NCBI GenBank assembly: GCA_965153355.1
Contig: OZ231127.1
Location: 84,382,001 to 84,446,000, forward strand
Source of the DNA: Flaccisagitta enflata
Taxonomy: Eukaryota; Chaetognatha; Sagittoidea; Aphragmophora
Reading direction: 5' to 3'
Length of the DNA stretch: 64,000 nt
Of the stretch, positions 14,486 through 26,649 are shown piece by piece. The position numbers were made by a program, and so were the translations under genes. The notes under the pieces are model-generated. The model did not search any database. It saw only the letters and a list, made by a program, of their open reading frames with translations, and was not told the DNA's origin. The number at the start of each line of letters is the position of its first letter. Position 1 is the first letter of the stretch.

Positions 14486-14821
14486 ATGTAGAGCATGATT
14501 TATTTGATGAGATTTCTTCTCCAAAAGGGAGGGCGCTAATTAGAGGAGGGGCGCTGATAAGAGGAAACACGGGATTAATTCTTTTTAGGTCATGGTGTAT
14601 AGGGACAGGAAATTTTGGTTTCATTTTAATTTTTGCTTGTGATATGGATTTATAGCAAAAAAATATTATTAGGATTTCAGTTAAGTATTTTTGATGTAAT
14701 CTAAAAAGTGTTTTACAAATGTTTTTAAACCGAGAATACTTAATATTGTTGTATGACGATCAGAAATAAAAATCCAATGTTTGAAATCCTTAGAAAAATG
14801 GTGAACAAATTTTCAAAATGT

Positions 14822-14970
14822 TGTTAGGTGAAATTATATCACGGCTTTAGAAAAGAAAATTTTGCATTTCTAAGAACATGGCCCTTTTCTTATATGTTTT
14901 TAAAATAAGGCCATGTGTTTAGAAATGCAAATTTCTTTATTTCTATGCAATGATATAATTTCACCTAACA
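14822..14970. mobile_element. Small foldback (palindromic) MITE
   Basis: TGTTAGGTGAAATTATATCA at the left end is the exact reverse complement of the right end. The arms continue through GCATTTCTAAGAACATGGCC / GGCCATGTGTTTAGAAATGC, so almost the whole 149 bp can fold on itself. Confidence 0.85.
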
Positions 14971-15659
14971 GGAGTGAGATGACAACGTCTAATTTTCTAT
15001 AAAAAATCTTCTTTTTTCTACCTATTTCCAAAACATTATGTACAACAAATCTGTACATCTGAGATTATCTATGCAAAAATTTACTGTTTAGCATTTAAAA
15101 AATGTTTTTTCAATAAAAGAAATTAAGAAAAAATAATATAAAGAATATCTAAAAAATTGTATTGACGCCTGAAATTTCTTCTTCCCGTACACTGCGTCTT
15201 AGGGGGCTGATAGAACATAGAGACAACGTATCCAATGAAGTTAAAAAGATAGTCGAGAAAACTGAAGAGAAAGCGTCATCAGAGTAATCAGACAACAAAA
15301 ATCAACCTGATTTCATCAATTACTATCGCAGTAATTGTCACGGGCTCAGATGCTACAACTTCTATCGCTCTAACATCATGATCACAATGACCAGTGGTCA
15401 TTGACCACCGCCGTGACTGACTCATCCACTACAACCTCTACCACTCTTTCAAAACGACTAACTTCACCACTACATCGCACCACCATCATCATTATCATCA
15501 TCACCGCTTTACGACCATTTCCCTCTCTGCACGTCTCACAATACAGATGAAAAACGTGAAGTGATAACTGATAACCCCCCACCCTCCCGATCTTTACTGC
15601 GACATGGGGACCAACGACGATATCGTGTAGAAAAGAGATTTAAGAGGGAATAAAGAAAG
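14971..15659. other. Spacer, no exon seen
   Basis: AT-rich sequence followed by a region with CATCATCATTATCATCATC near 15480. No supported gene. Confidence 0.4.
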
Positions 15660-16050
15660 GTAAAGATTTCTGCTCTCTGAGTGTGATTGATAGGTGGGTG
15701 TCAAATAAAGTTAAAGACGTCTGCGAGGAAAGTATGATTATTAAGTGAAGATGTTTGCTAAAGATTGCTAAAGATTTCTTGATAAATGGGCGTAGAATGT
15801 GTTTGTTTTCCAATTGTGATTATTACGTGGGCTTAAATAGTAGTCACGTATGTCAGCTATGAATTTATGATTATCAAGTGGGCTTGTAGATAGAAGTCAA
15901 GGATGTCAGCTGTGAATGTGGAATTGATAAGTGGGCTCAAAGAGTAGTTTAAGATGTCAGCTAAGAAAGTGTGATTAATAAGTAGGCGCTATAGTGAAAT
16001 TAAATATGTCCTGCTGCGATAGTGTGATCATTTATTGGGCTCAAAGTGTA
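15660..16050. repeat. Degenerate minisatellite of about 60 bp
   Basis: About six diverged units with GATGTCAGCT...GTGATTAATAAGTGGGCTCAAAGAGTAGTT. Confidence 0.75.
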
Positions 16051-16126
16051 GTTGATGGTTGTCATAAAGGAATCCTGGTATTGGATTGGAACGCGAGGTT
16101 ATTCACAATGAGTCGGATCAGAAAGA

Positions 16127-16200
16127 ACAAGTAACGCGGGGTCACAATATCGTCACCGACAGGTGGGCAGGGACTTACACCCCCTCCTTCAACATTCCTC
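16127..16200 (+). mobile_element. Fragment of dispersed hairpin element, subfamily E
   Basis: ACAAGTAACGCGGGGTCACA followed by ATATCGTC and AGGTGGGCAGGG matches the 5' part of the copy at 23039. The 3' part is missing. Confidence 0.6.
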
Positions 16201-16589
16201 GCGCACTACACTTTTTGACTTGTGCAATGTGCTGTCCATGGACGCATGGAAAGACATAGCCTCTTAGTTACTAGGGTCACTAATTCGCGACAAAGAAGCC
16301 ACAGAGCCCCCCCCCCCAAAAAAAAAAGAGGTAAGGCTTACACTTGTGCATAGTAAAGAAAGTCATGTTTGGATGAAACACATTGTCTTCTAACTTTGTT
16401 GGACATCAAAAAAGTACCTTGTTCGTTCTTTATTTGATATACTCTGTCTTGCCATCCGTCCGTTGATTTGCCTTTCTTTCTTTCCTCGCTTTTTTCATTG
16501 TCCTCTCCTTCAGTCCATCAGTGTAGCTGCATGTCTTCTAGTTGTCTGTTTGATTGCTCTTTGCTGATTGTCGATTGTCTGTTTGTCTG

Positions 16590-16593
16590 TCTC

Positions 16594-16672
<79 letters not shown>

Positions 16673-16675
16673 GAC
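16590..16675. repeat. (CTGT)n microsatellite
   Basis: About 21 CTGT units, with looser CTGT/CTTT sequence on both sides. Confidence 0.95.
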
Positions 16676-16912
16676 TAGAGCATTGTCAGTCGATCTGTTT
16701 GTCTGACTGTCTTTCTTTCTTACTTTTCCTCTCTTTCAATATGTCTGTTAGATAATTATCTGTCTGACAGCCGTCTGTCCTTCTGTCTTTCTTTCTTTTC
16801 ATTTTGTCTCCATCGGTTTTCTCATTTAACAGTCTGTCTGTATGTTAGTTAATTGTTATAGATCTATCTCTCTGTCAGTCTGTCTTTTGTCTGTCTTTCA
16901 GACGGCATCTCT

Positions 16913-19326
16913 TACCCTGTATTCAAAAGCAACTGTTACCAGCAAAAGATGTATTGTGTGAAAACGATTCATATTTCAAAATTCAAGTTTTTTCTATCTG
17001 AAAGCATATTTACTGCGGTTTTTTCATGCAAAATTTCAGCACTTTTTTCAACTGGTTTAGCCTCGACACCATTTTTGAATATACCCAAATTTTCCTAGAA
17101 TCTAGCAATTTTCATATAAAATAAAAGAGTTAGGCCTCAATAACTATATACAAATAGCCAAAGCATTGATTTAGAATATCAAAACTTATCCCAATCTAGT
17201 ATATTTTCATTACTAATATAATTTTTTTTCTTTATGTTCATAATCATAAGATGTTCTAAACAAAAATGAAGAAATTCTTTCATGGAATGTTGATGGAACA
17301 TGAAAAAAAGTGAAAAACTACACAAAAACATTACAAAAAGTGGGAAAACGCGCATATCCGCTTATATCCGCCCCTGCCCACCCGTCCGCAACTGGTGGCC
17401 GTGTATCCGGCTTTGTTTTTTCTTTATGTGCATAACCATAAGATGTTTTAAACAAAAATGATGAAATTCTTACATGGAGTGTTGATTGAACATAAAAAAG
17501 TGAAAAACTACACAAAAACATTATGAGTAGGAACGTTTGCTCAGCTGTTTCAGGGATGAAGCATCATAGAAAAAAGTTGACTGAAATTTTCAATGTACTT
17601 ATATTACTGAATTCTATAGTTATAAATGCTTATATAGTGATTATACTAAGTTGGTTCAGCATCATATGACCTAAAACAACAATATGGACCTTTTTTTGTT
17701 GCATCAAAAATCTTCATTAATTCAGGATTAAGAATACCATGATAAAAGCTTTAATTACGCAAACAAAACCGCCTGTACTTGGCTGTACTTTTTGGGCTTG
17801 AACAATATGACAATGCTGATTGCAAATCTATCTTCAGAAAAATTTTCAATTAATCCTGAATAACGCTGTAGTTCCATAAAGTTGGCCCATTTAGGTAATA
17901 AATGTATATGTTGATGTCTAAGGATTGTTATAGGTTTGTGTAGGTTTGTATAACAGTTATGTGCAGGTTGTCCCATACCTGTCACTCTGAAATCTCAATC
18001 TTAACCTGAAATGTCCTTGAGCTGACCTATAAGTGTCCTATACTTGTCCTGGTATTATTCTAGTGTTATTTTAGGAATCTACAACTTTGTCGCAGACGTT
18101 CAAGGTCCAGACGCAAAGACTACATGTATATGATGAGAGGTGTAGACGGCCTAAAAGCAATAGCAGTCTGTTGAGAGAGTGATCAATCAATCAACTGAAC
18201 AACCTAAAATTAAATTGATTGACCTAATATTGCATAGCAACTGACAAAAAGATATTCCTTCAAATCAAATCAAATGCCACCTTGACAGCTAACAGTCATT
18301 TGTACTACAGGGGAGGCGCCAAAAGTTTAAGCACCCCCAAGCTCCCTCTAAAGCTGAATTTCATCCTCTTTTTAGAATTGATAGTGGGATTAAGATGACT
18401 AATTTAAACTTTACCGGGCCAAACAACCAGTAAATGCCAACAAATGATCACATGTTCACTACTAAACATTGAATTATGTAAAGATACCTAGCTTTAGGGC
18501 AGTAACACTCACTACACCCCTTTTGCTTCACACTGTGGTCTTTGTCAATCATGTTTACATTTCTTCACATATTTATATTTTCCTATAAATTTATCTCATT
18601 GCAAAAAAAATAAAATTTGATAATGGAGAAGCTTAAAAATCACACATGCTGTTTTGCATGTATCATTTTCATTGCACTGTGGATGATTTTGACATTATCT
18701 TAATAAGATAGAAAAATATAGCCTTGGTAGTTTGAAAATGATTTTTTTCATAGTTTAAAACAAATGAGACCCCTTTCTATGCAAATAACATAAATAACAT
18801 CGAGTGCAAATCAAGTGACAGATATATCTCAACTTTGGCTGTCACTCTCTGATGTGAAATAACATGCAAAATGAAATATAGTATGAGTTACGGGGTATCA
18901 AATGAAAACCCTCACAAAACTGCATTGATTGATACCCATAATGGAGTGTTTGATGAGGAAAAAAAATTTACTCATACTTCCCTATTATGAGTACAGCAAA
19001 TTATGCTTTTTTTCATAAACGTGGTGTAATCTCCTTCAAAAAATCTTTAATTTGAGACCAATCCCAGCATTCTAGCTCAAAGTGTTTAAACGTTATTACA
19101 GAGGTTTGAAGTGCGACACCTCCATTCGTGTTTGAAAGGAAAAGCTGATATGCCTCAAATAATGTTACACTTAAAAATGATGTAGAGGCTAAACCAGTTG
19201 AAAAAAAGTGCTGAAATTTTGCATGAAAAAACCGCAGTAAATATGCTTTGAGATAGAAAAAAAAAAGAATTTTGAACCATGAATCGTTTTTACACAATAC
19301 ATCTTTTGCTGGTAACAGACAGGGTA
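16913..19326. mobile_element. Foldback element, 2.4 kb
   Basis: The left arm, about 16913-17085, starts TACCCTGT and includes TGTTACCAGCAAAAGATGTA. The right arm, about 19165-19326, is its inverted copy and ends ACAGGGTA. Arms are about 85-90% alike by eye. The 2.1-kb interior is AT-rich, with no transposase, and contains a subfamily-B fragment with duplicated flanks. Each arm abuts CTGT-rich sequence. No target-site duplication was clear. Confidence 0.75.
17223..17523. repeat. 110-bp direct duplication flanking a subfamily-B fragment
   Basis: 17223-17333 and 17415-17523 are close direct copies (both contain AAGTGAAAAACTACACAAAA). Between them, 17341-17414 is a reverse-oriented piece of the subfamily-B element reading CCCACCCGTCCGCAACTGGT then GGCCGTGTATCCGGCTTTGTT. 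Confidence 0.85.
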
Positions 19327-19362
19327 CTTTTACGTCGCCCTCTTCTTTTTACTCATTTAACA

Positions 19363-19434
<72 letters not shown>

Positions 19435-19455
19435 GTCTGTCTGTCTGTCTGTCTC

Positions 19456-19493
<38 letters not shown>

Positions 19494-19530
19494 GGTCTGT
19501 CTGTCTGTCTGTCTGTCTGTCTGTATGTTA
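19363..19530. repeat. (CTGT)n microsatellite
   Basis: About 40 CTGT units with a few single substitutions. Confidence 0.95.
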
Positions 19531-19540
19531 GCTATTAGTC

Positions 19541-20011
19541 AGTCTTTCTGTCTGTGTGTCTGTCTTTCTGTCTGTCTGTTCGTCTTTATTTCTTTCTTTT
19601 ACTTCGGTTCCTTCTTTTTCCTCATTTAACGGTCTGTCGGTTGCCTGTCGACCAAAACAATGCTGATCGTGACGAATGAGCGCTTTTGCGGGGAGGGGGG
19701 GAGGGGGGGGGGTGTTCAGCGAGCCGTAACCGCCTCGGCGGTATTCTTCTCCTTTGTCTCTCTCTGATCTGTCTCCTTATCAATCCGTCTGTCTGTATCT
19801 CTCTCTTATCTGTTTCATTATCATTCCGTCCGCAGTATCTCTAGCGTCATCTCTCTTTGACTGACCAATGACCATCCGTGTCCGCTAATCAGTCTGTCGT
19901 CACTTTCTTGAAGTGATGATGATAATGATGAGTTTATATTCACACTTGTTGTCTCCATGTTTCCGTGTGTACTTCTCTACCTGTCCGCTTCTCCGGGTTT
20001 CAGTACGTCCA

Positions 20012-20055
<44 letters not shown>

Positions 20056-20547
20056 TTAATTCAGATGAATCCAATGCTTTTCTTAAGATAGGGAAAGTTG
20101 TTCGTTTATCCTCGGTAACAACCTCATAACAGGACAAATCCCAGTACAAATTACAGAGGTATGATCAGTGAAGGATGCCCGATGCCAGCTGCTTAGCGCG
20201 GTGATCCACACCATGAAGCCCTTATACGCTTCGTGGACACCTTCAAAGTTTGTTTTGCGTAGTACTTGTCTTCACTTTGGTCAATTACGACCACGTCTCA
20301 ACGTTTTTCTGTTTATGTTTAATCTTTCATAAAAACAACAGGGTCAAGTCTGTGAAAAAAAAACAGACTTTGAATATATTTCAACTAGAGTGTCCTCTTT
20401 TTTACAAATATTCGAATTAGCTAGTGATATTATAACCAGATAATCGAATTACTTCTAAAACATTCTCTGGAAAAATAGGGAGCGACATAAATGGACATAG
20501 TGATTTTACAACAATATGCTGATAGAAAGAAATGGCAAAGCGGTCCA

Positions 20548-20604
<57 letters not shown>

Positions 20605-20760
20605 TTTAAGAAAATTTTGATTGCTTTTAATCGTTGATCAAGTAAAATATAAACAAAAGAGTTGAGTGTGATCGTCAGCCAATCAATGCTATAATCGGTC
20701 TCGGAATCTCAACAATATCAAGCTGAACTCGAACGCTGATTCGTTTACATTTTTAGACGC
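19541..20760. other. Spacer with two (CT)n tracts
   Basis: Contains a G-rich run near 19690-19710, CT tracts at about 20019-20051 and 20551-20600, and otherwise unique sequence. No exon identified. Confidence 0.5.
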
Positions 20761-20776
20761 GGTCGTGCTGTTTTGG

Positions 20777-20815
20777 TTGGTTGGTTGGTTGGTTGGTTGG
20801 TTGGTTGGTTGGTTG
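20777..20815. repeat. (GGTT)n microsatellite
   Basis: About ten TTGG units. Confidence 0.93.
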
Positions 20816-20987
20816 GTCAGTCGGTCGATCCTTTGGTCGGCCTTTGGTCATATTGATAGATATTTGCTTTGTTTTCGCATTTTGACGTATTTTATGTCAT
20901 TCTTCGGAGTGTATAAAATTGGTCCATTGAAGCACTCATTGCGGTCGAATCCGGACCCATCACACATACCCTAAGATTTCTGAAAAT

Positions 20988-21077
20988 ACGCCGGATACAC
21001 GGCTACCCTAGTCTCGTGCGGGTGGGCAGGGGCCATGTTTGAGGTTTTTAGAGCATTTGGGCAGGAGCAGTGAGGCC
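20988..21077 (+). mobile_element. Dispersed hairpin element, subfamily A, 5' fragment
   Basis: ACGCCGGATACACGGCTACC, then AGTCTCGTGCGGGTGGGCAG and CATTTGGGCAGGAGCAGTGA. It stops before the GACGGAC tract; a (CT)n tract follows. Confidence 0.8.
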
Positions 21078-21166
21078 ATTTGAAATTTGTCCACTAGTCC
21101 ACGAATGATACCTTATTTCTCTATTTCTTTCTTTTCCTTTCTTTCTTTTTTTCTTTTTTCTTTCTT

Positions 21167-21268
<102 letters not shown>

Positions 21269-21419
21269 TTCCGTAACAGAAATACAATCAGTTGGAATCT
21301 TTTTTCGTCTCTCGTGCGCCATCTTGGGTTCCTCTTGGGGATCATCACATCGTATGAAAGCCAAAAAATTCTTTCAATCTTCTTTTCTTGGTTGCTTACG
21401 TCTCTAATGGTTGTGACAA

Positions 21420-21687
21420 TGGTCTGTATGTCGAGATTATCTTTATGCGTGTCTTTATCAAATCATACATCCGTCTCACTGTCTCGCTGTCAGTCTGTAC
21501 TCAGCCTGACTGTGTCTACCTGTTTGTCTGTCTGCCTTCCTGTTTGTCTGTCTGTCTTCCTGTCTGTCTGTCAATCTGTCTATTGTCTGTTTGTTGGTAT
21601 GTTTGTCTGTCTGTTTGTCTGTCTTGCTTTTTTTGGCACTGTTTCCTGTATTTTCGTCTTCCTGCCTACAGTCTAGCTGTCTGTCTT

Positions 21688-21725
<38 letters not shown>

Positions 21726-21762
21726 GGTCGGTCGGTCGGTCGGTCGGTCGGTCGGTCGGTCG

Positions 21763-21809
<47 letters not shown>

Positions 21810-22020
21810 GGTCTGTCTGTCTGCTTGTTTGTCTCTCTGTTTGTCTGTCGATATTTTTGTCTAAACTGCTCTCTGTCTTTTGTCTGCCTGTTTGTTTGTA
21901 TGTATGTCTGTTTCTTAGTCTCTCTGTTTTTCTGTCAATCTTTTTGTCTGTACTGCTTTCTGTCTTTTCGTCTTTCTGTCTGTCCTCCTGTCTCTGTCTG
22001 TCTGTCTGTCTCTCTTTCAA
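21420..22020. repeat. CTGT-rich region with (CGGT)n block
   Basis: CTGT/TTGT units, with a pure GTCG block of about ten units at 21723-21765 inside a longer pure CTGT run. Confidence 0.9.
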
Positions 22021-22365
22021 TCCCTCTCTTAATCTGTTCCTTGTCAACAGTTGGGACCTTGTTATTTTCACCTTTCATTTACCGAGAACCATTTTGATTG
22101 TCTTCGTCGTCGACAGAGAAACAGGCAGACGAGACGAGTAGAGAAAAAGAGTGTTTAGAATACACACAGTGTGCTAGTTCAATCGTATTAAGTCAGCTCT
22201 GTCCGTCCGTTGGTTAGCTCGTTCTTAGGTTGGTCCGGTCATCGGTTAATCTGGAAAGCTCGAGTTGGATAATGTGAAAATACGCATTCAAATTGCCGCG
22301 ATTGGGTTTGTGTATTTGTGTGCGGGGGATTGGAGGACCGCGCTTGCAGGCGTGCTGATAAACAA

Positions 22366-22570
22366 ACAAGGCCGGATACACGGCCACCAGTTGCGGACGG
22401 GTGGGCAGGGGCGGATATGCGCGTTTTCCCACTTTTCGACTCGATCACCTCTACGGACCAACCAACCAACCAACCAACCAACCGACCAACCGACCAACCG
22501 ACCAACCAACCAACCGACCGACCGACGGACGGACAAAGCCTCTTATAGAGTTGCGTGTCCGCAACCAAAA
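22366..22570 (+). mobile_element. Dispersed hairpin element, subfamily B, complete
   Basis: Starts ACAAGGCCGGATACACGGCC, then AGTTGCGGACGGGTGGGCAG and CGCGTTTTCCCACTTTTCGA, a long CCAACCAACCGA tract, then GGACAAAGCCTCTTATAGAG and the terminal hairpin GTTGCG-TGTC-CGCAAC followed by CAAAAA. It is a useful reference copy for the subfamily. Confidence 0.88.
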
Positions 22571-23038
22571 AGCACAAAAAAGTAACGACTGACCAACACG
22601 CAGACTAACTGATTGACTTGAGAGATAGTATGAATTGCACCGAACCGGTAAGGCATCGAAGTCGGAGCACAATTAACTATTGCAAGAAAAAAAAAAAAAA
22701 AGGATAGAAAATCATTAATTTCTTCCATTATTTAAAACCGGAGGAAGAGGAACAAAAATCCATTGAATTGGGAATAAAGGAAGGCAAAAACGCACGACGG
22801 CGTGATCTAACAAATTACTTTCACACCTCACACGATGTTTCGCGTTTCGCATTTCGCGTTACGCGTGTTGTGCACCCATCCACCAATATGGATAATAATT
22901 CACCTTAATAGGTTCTACCCAAACAACAATTGAGTTTTTTTAAAGCTCAACAAGTCATCATGATCATGTTTAGCACCATTGCTGGTTTTCTGGAATTGAC
23001 TTCTAAAATCTTCAGTGCATCTAACTCCCGATCATGAA

Positions 23039-23260
23039 TAAGCAAGTGACGCGGGGTCACAATATCGTTGCAGACGGTTGGGCAGGGGCGTCCAACCCCC
23101 ATCCACACCCCAACACCGCATTCAAACATACACAAAAAGTATCTAATATGCTCGTTATTCCACTTTTCGACTCTATCATCAAGGACGGACTGACGGACGA
23201 ACCAACGGACGGACAAACAGACATAACAAGCCTCGTATAGATTTGCATGTCCGCAACTAA
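23039..23260 (+). mobile_element. Dispersed hairpin element, subfamily E
   Basis: Starts AAGCAAGTGACGCGGGGTCA, then GTTGCAGACGGTTGGGCAGG, ACTTTTCGACTCTATCATC, a GACGGACGAACC tract, and ends TTTGCATGTCCGCAACTAAG. The 5' end differs from B but the 3' half is shared. Confidence 0.75.
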
Positions 23261-23619
23261 GAAATAATGCCGCTGGGAGTGCCTAAAGGGGGAACTACAT
23301 GGCGACGTCTCATAAATTATAAAATTATCAAGGTTTTTAAAGATGGTTTTCATTCTGAAGATAAAGTAGAAAACGATAAAGATTTTGAATGATTGTATCA
23401 CGATGACATTGACTCCCTCAATGATTTTTGATTAGTCGTTTATATTCCAATGCTAATTGAGCATCACAAAATGTTTTGGATTGAAAATTGATCAAATGGA
23501 ACGGGCGGGTAAAGCAATTACCAATGAACTGAGAGGAGAACGTTAAAATCAGGGCACTGAAATGGCAACAAATTGAGCAAGGAAATGATGTTAACAGGGC
23601 AGCACTTTTAAATAGGCAT

Positions 23620-24574
23620 CAACAAAAGCCCTCCTTCGCCCTCCTTCGCCCTCCTTCGCCTTCCTTCACTCTCCATGGTCCTTCTTTGCCCTCCTTCACC
23701 CTCCTTCACTATTCTTTGCCCTCCTTCCCTCTCCATGGCCCTTCTTCACCCTCGTTTCCCCTCCTTCAGCCTTCTTGGCCTTCCTTCATCCTTCTTTGTC
23801 CTTCTTTGCCCTCCTTCGCTATCCTTCGCCCTCCTTCACTCTCCATGGCCCTCCTTAGCCCTCATTTCCCCTCCTTCAGCCTTCTTGGCCTGCCTGCATC
23901 CTCCTTTGTCCTTCTTTGCCCTCCTTCGCCTTCCTTCGCCCTCCTTCAATATCCTTTGCCCTCCTTCACTCTCCATGGTCCTTCTTCACCCTCGTTCCCC
24001 CTCCTTCAGCCTTCTTGGCCTTCCTTCATCCTCCTTTGTCCTTATTTGCCCTCCTTCGCCTTCCTTTGCCCTCCTTCACTATCCTTCGCCCTCCTTCACT
24101 CTCCATGACCCTCCTTAGCCCTCGTTTTCTCTCCTTCACCCTCCTCTGTCCTCCTTCCTCCTTCACCCCCCTCTGCCCTTCTTTGCCCTCTTTCCTCCTT
24201 CTTTGCCCTGCTTTGCCCTTCTTCATCCTCTTTCCCCTTCTTTGCCCTCCTCTGCCTTTCTCTCTCCTTCTTCCCCCTTCTTCACCCTACTTTGCCCTTC
24301 TTCACCCTTCTTCCCCCTTCTTCACCCTCCTTTGCCCTCTGTCCTCCTTCCCCCTTCTTCGCCTTACTTTGCCCTTCTTCACCCTCCTTCCCCCTTCTTT
24401 GCCTTACTTTGCCCTTCCTCACCCTCCTTCCTTCTTCACCCTCCTTTGCCCTCTCTGTCCTCCTTCCCCCTTCTTGCCTTACTTTGCCCTTCTTCACCCT
24501 CCTTCCCCTTCTTCACCCTCCTTGCCTCTGTCCTCTTCCTTCTTCGCCTTACTTGCTTTCTTCACCCTCCTTCC
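23620..24574. repeat. Pyrimidine-rich minisatellite, first part
   Basis: Long array of CCCTCCTTCGCC / CCCTTCTTCACC units, almost free of purines on this strand. The same array resumes at 25154, and a family-G element lies between the two parts. Confidence 0.88.
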
Positions 24575-25153
24575 TTTTGGGCAGCCCCAGGGGCCGATGT
24601 CCTGTGGACCTTCGACGTCCGTCCGTCCTTCCGTCCTTCCGCCTTCCGTCCTTCCGTCCGCCCTTCCGCGCCCTTGTCCTCCCCGATGGCCATTGAGGCC
24701 TCATATCTCACTCTCAAGCCTGATTTAGGCCCTCTAAGCCCTCAAATTAGCCCTCCAGGCCTCAAATCAGCTCTCTGGGCCTCAAATCAGCTCTCCAGGC
24801 TTCAAAGCTCTCAAGGCATCAAATCAGCTCAAGGCCTCAACCAACTCTCAGATCTCAAATCAGCATTCCATCAAATCAGCCCTCCAGGCCTCAAATCCCA
24901 AAGGCCTATGTTCTGCCCCCAGACCTCAAATCTAATCTTTAGGCATAAATCTTCCCCCAGACCTCAAACCCAGCCTTAATTACCTCTTAGGCCTGCTATA
25001 TTCCCCCTCAGGACGTCTGGAAATTCCCCCCTGTGTCCTACAGGACATCGGCCCTTTGGGGCCGCTGCCCTGCTCTGACTCCACTACTTCACTTGATCAC
25101 CCTAAGCAGGGCATCGGGTACCGCTGACCATGTGCGATCCTTGGATGACTAGT
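24575..25153 (+). mobile_element. Family G element inserted in the pyrimidine minisatellite
   Basis: Starts TTTTGGGCAGCCCCAGGGGC then CGATGTCCTGTGGACC. The interior is CCTCAAATCAGCTCTC minisatellite. The inverted end TACAGGACATCGGCCCTTTG then GGGCCGCTGCCC is followed by the hairpin GCCCTGCT...AGCAGGGC and GGGTACCGCTGACCATG, and closes near CCTTGGATGACTAGTT. Confidence 0.82.
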
Positions 25154-25640
25154 TCGCCCTACTTTGCCCTTCTTCACCCTCCTTCCCCCTTCTTCACCCT
25201 CCTTTGCCCTCTGTCCTCCTTTCCCCTTCTTCACCTTACTTTGCCCTTCTTCACCCTCCTTCCCCCTTCTTCACCCTCCTTTGCCCTCTGTCCTCCTTCC
25301 CCCGTCTTCGCCTTACTTTGCCCTTCTTCATCCTCCTTCCCCCTTCTTTGCCCTACTTTGCCCTTCTTCACCCTCCTTCCCCCTCCTTTGCCCTCTGTCC
25401 TAATTCCCCCTTCTTCGCCTTACTTTGCCCTTCTTCACCCTCCTTCCCCCTTCTTCACTATCCTTTGCCCTCTGTCCTCCTTCCCCCTTCTTTGCCTTAC
25501 TTTGCCCTTCTTCATCCTCCCTCCCCCTTCTTTGCCCTCCTCTACCTTTCTCCTTCCTTCTTCCCCCTTCTCCAACCTCCTTTGCCTTTCTTCCCCTCCC
25601 TTCCGTCCTCGCCTTTCGTTCTCCCTGGCCCTCCTTCGCC
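25154..25640. repeat. Pyrimidine-rich minisatellite, second part
   Basis: Continues the CCCTTCTTCACCCTCCTTCC array after the inserted element. Confidence 0.88.
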
Positions 25641-25989
25641 CTCAGGCTTTTTCATTATATTGATGCTGCTTCATTCAATGGTGTTTTTTTCGGTCTAGAT
25701 GAGTGGCCTTGTTCACATTGTGCTCTGCGAATTAAAAAAAAGACGCACCTTTTTATTTGCAGATAAAACTGACTTAGAAAGTGTTACAAAAATTTATTAG
25801 AGAAAGTGATTTTGAAGATTTTCAAATTATCTTTAATTCTAGACCAATCCCAGATCTGTATCTTTAACAGTTTAGGAGCTAGAGCTCTCTAAAGTGAGAC
25901 ACCATTTTGCTGAATTGCATCTTTTTCATAAGAACTGCAAAAGCAAATTTGGCAACGTTTTTATTCAAACTAATGCCATTTCCAAACAA

Positions 25990-26226
25990 ACAAGGCCGGA
26001 TATACGGCTACCCCAGTCGCGTGCGGCTGGGCAGGGGCCATAGTTGAGGTCAGTGAAGCATTTGGGCAGGAGCAGTATGGTCAAAAACCCCATTAACGCC
26101 GAAAAAGTAATGTGTGATGGTCGGACGGACAGACGGACAGATGGACGGACGGACCAACGGACAGACCAACGGATGGACCGACGGACCGACAATGTGGGGT
26201 GTAGAGTCGTGTAGCACGTGACTAAA
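25990..26226 (+). mobile_element. Dispersed hairpin element, subfamily A
   Basis: ACAAGGCCGGATATACGGCT, AGTCGCGTGCGGCTGGGCAG, CATTTGGGCAGGAGCAGTAT, a GACGGACAGACG tract, then GGTGTAGAGTCGTGTAGCAC and GTGACTAAAAAAG. Confidence 0.87.
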
Positions 26227-26649
26227 AAAGATAGAGATACCAGATTGGCGCCAAATGAAAGAGTTTTTCAAGGGCTTCAAAATGGTCTAATTTTTTATTT
26301 AGTTTTTTTTTTACTTTTAAAGGCGCAATCAACCATTCAAAAGTGCGTCTTTTTTTAAAATTCGTATAATACATTATTGGGTGAGTACGACGAATGACAT
26401 TTAATTCGTTTTGTCCTACAAAAGCGTAAATAACATTGATAACAACCCCCCTCCAAATAAGAAAGGTTGCGCAGTTTTATTTCGTACAATACGATTCTAT
26501 ACGACACACATCATGGCTTTACAAATGGCTTATAATTCGCCCATGTTCCGTTGCAAGGTGTTGCTTCTCAATAGAGCAAAAGAAATCGAAGGAAAAAAAG
26601 TTATCAAAGCGATATGAAACAAATAAAAACATTATTGAGTGTCAAGTGA

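Larger units (their letters stand above)
13807..14571. mobile_element. Foldback element with nested MITE
   Basis: Outer inverted ends CGTATTTCCTCTAATTAGCG (13807) and the reverse complement of CGTGTTTCCTCTTATCAGCG (ending 14571). A second TCTAATTRGCGCCC copy sits inside each arm. GGGTTGACGATGGGGTATGG near 14105 is mirrored by CCATACCCCATCATCAACCC near 14390. The centre contains the 14000-14485 MITE. Confidence 0.75.
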
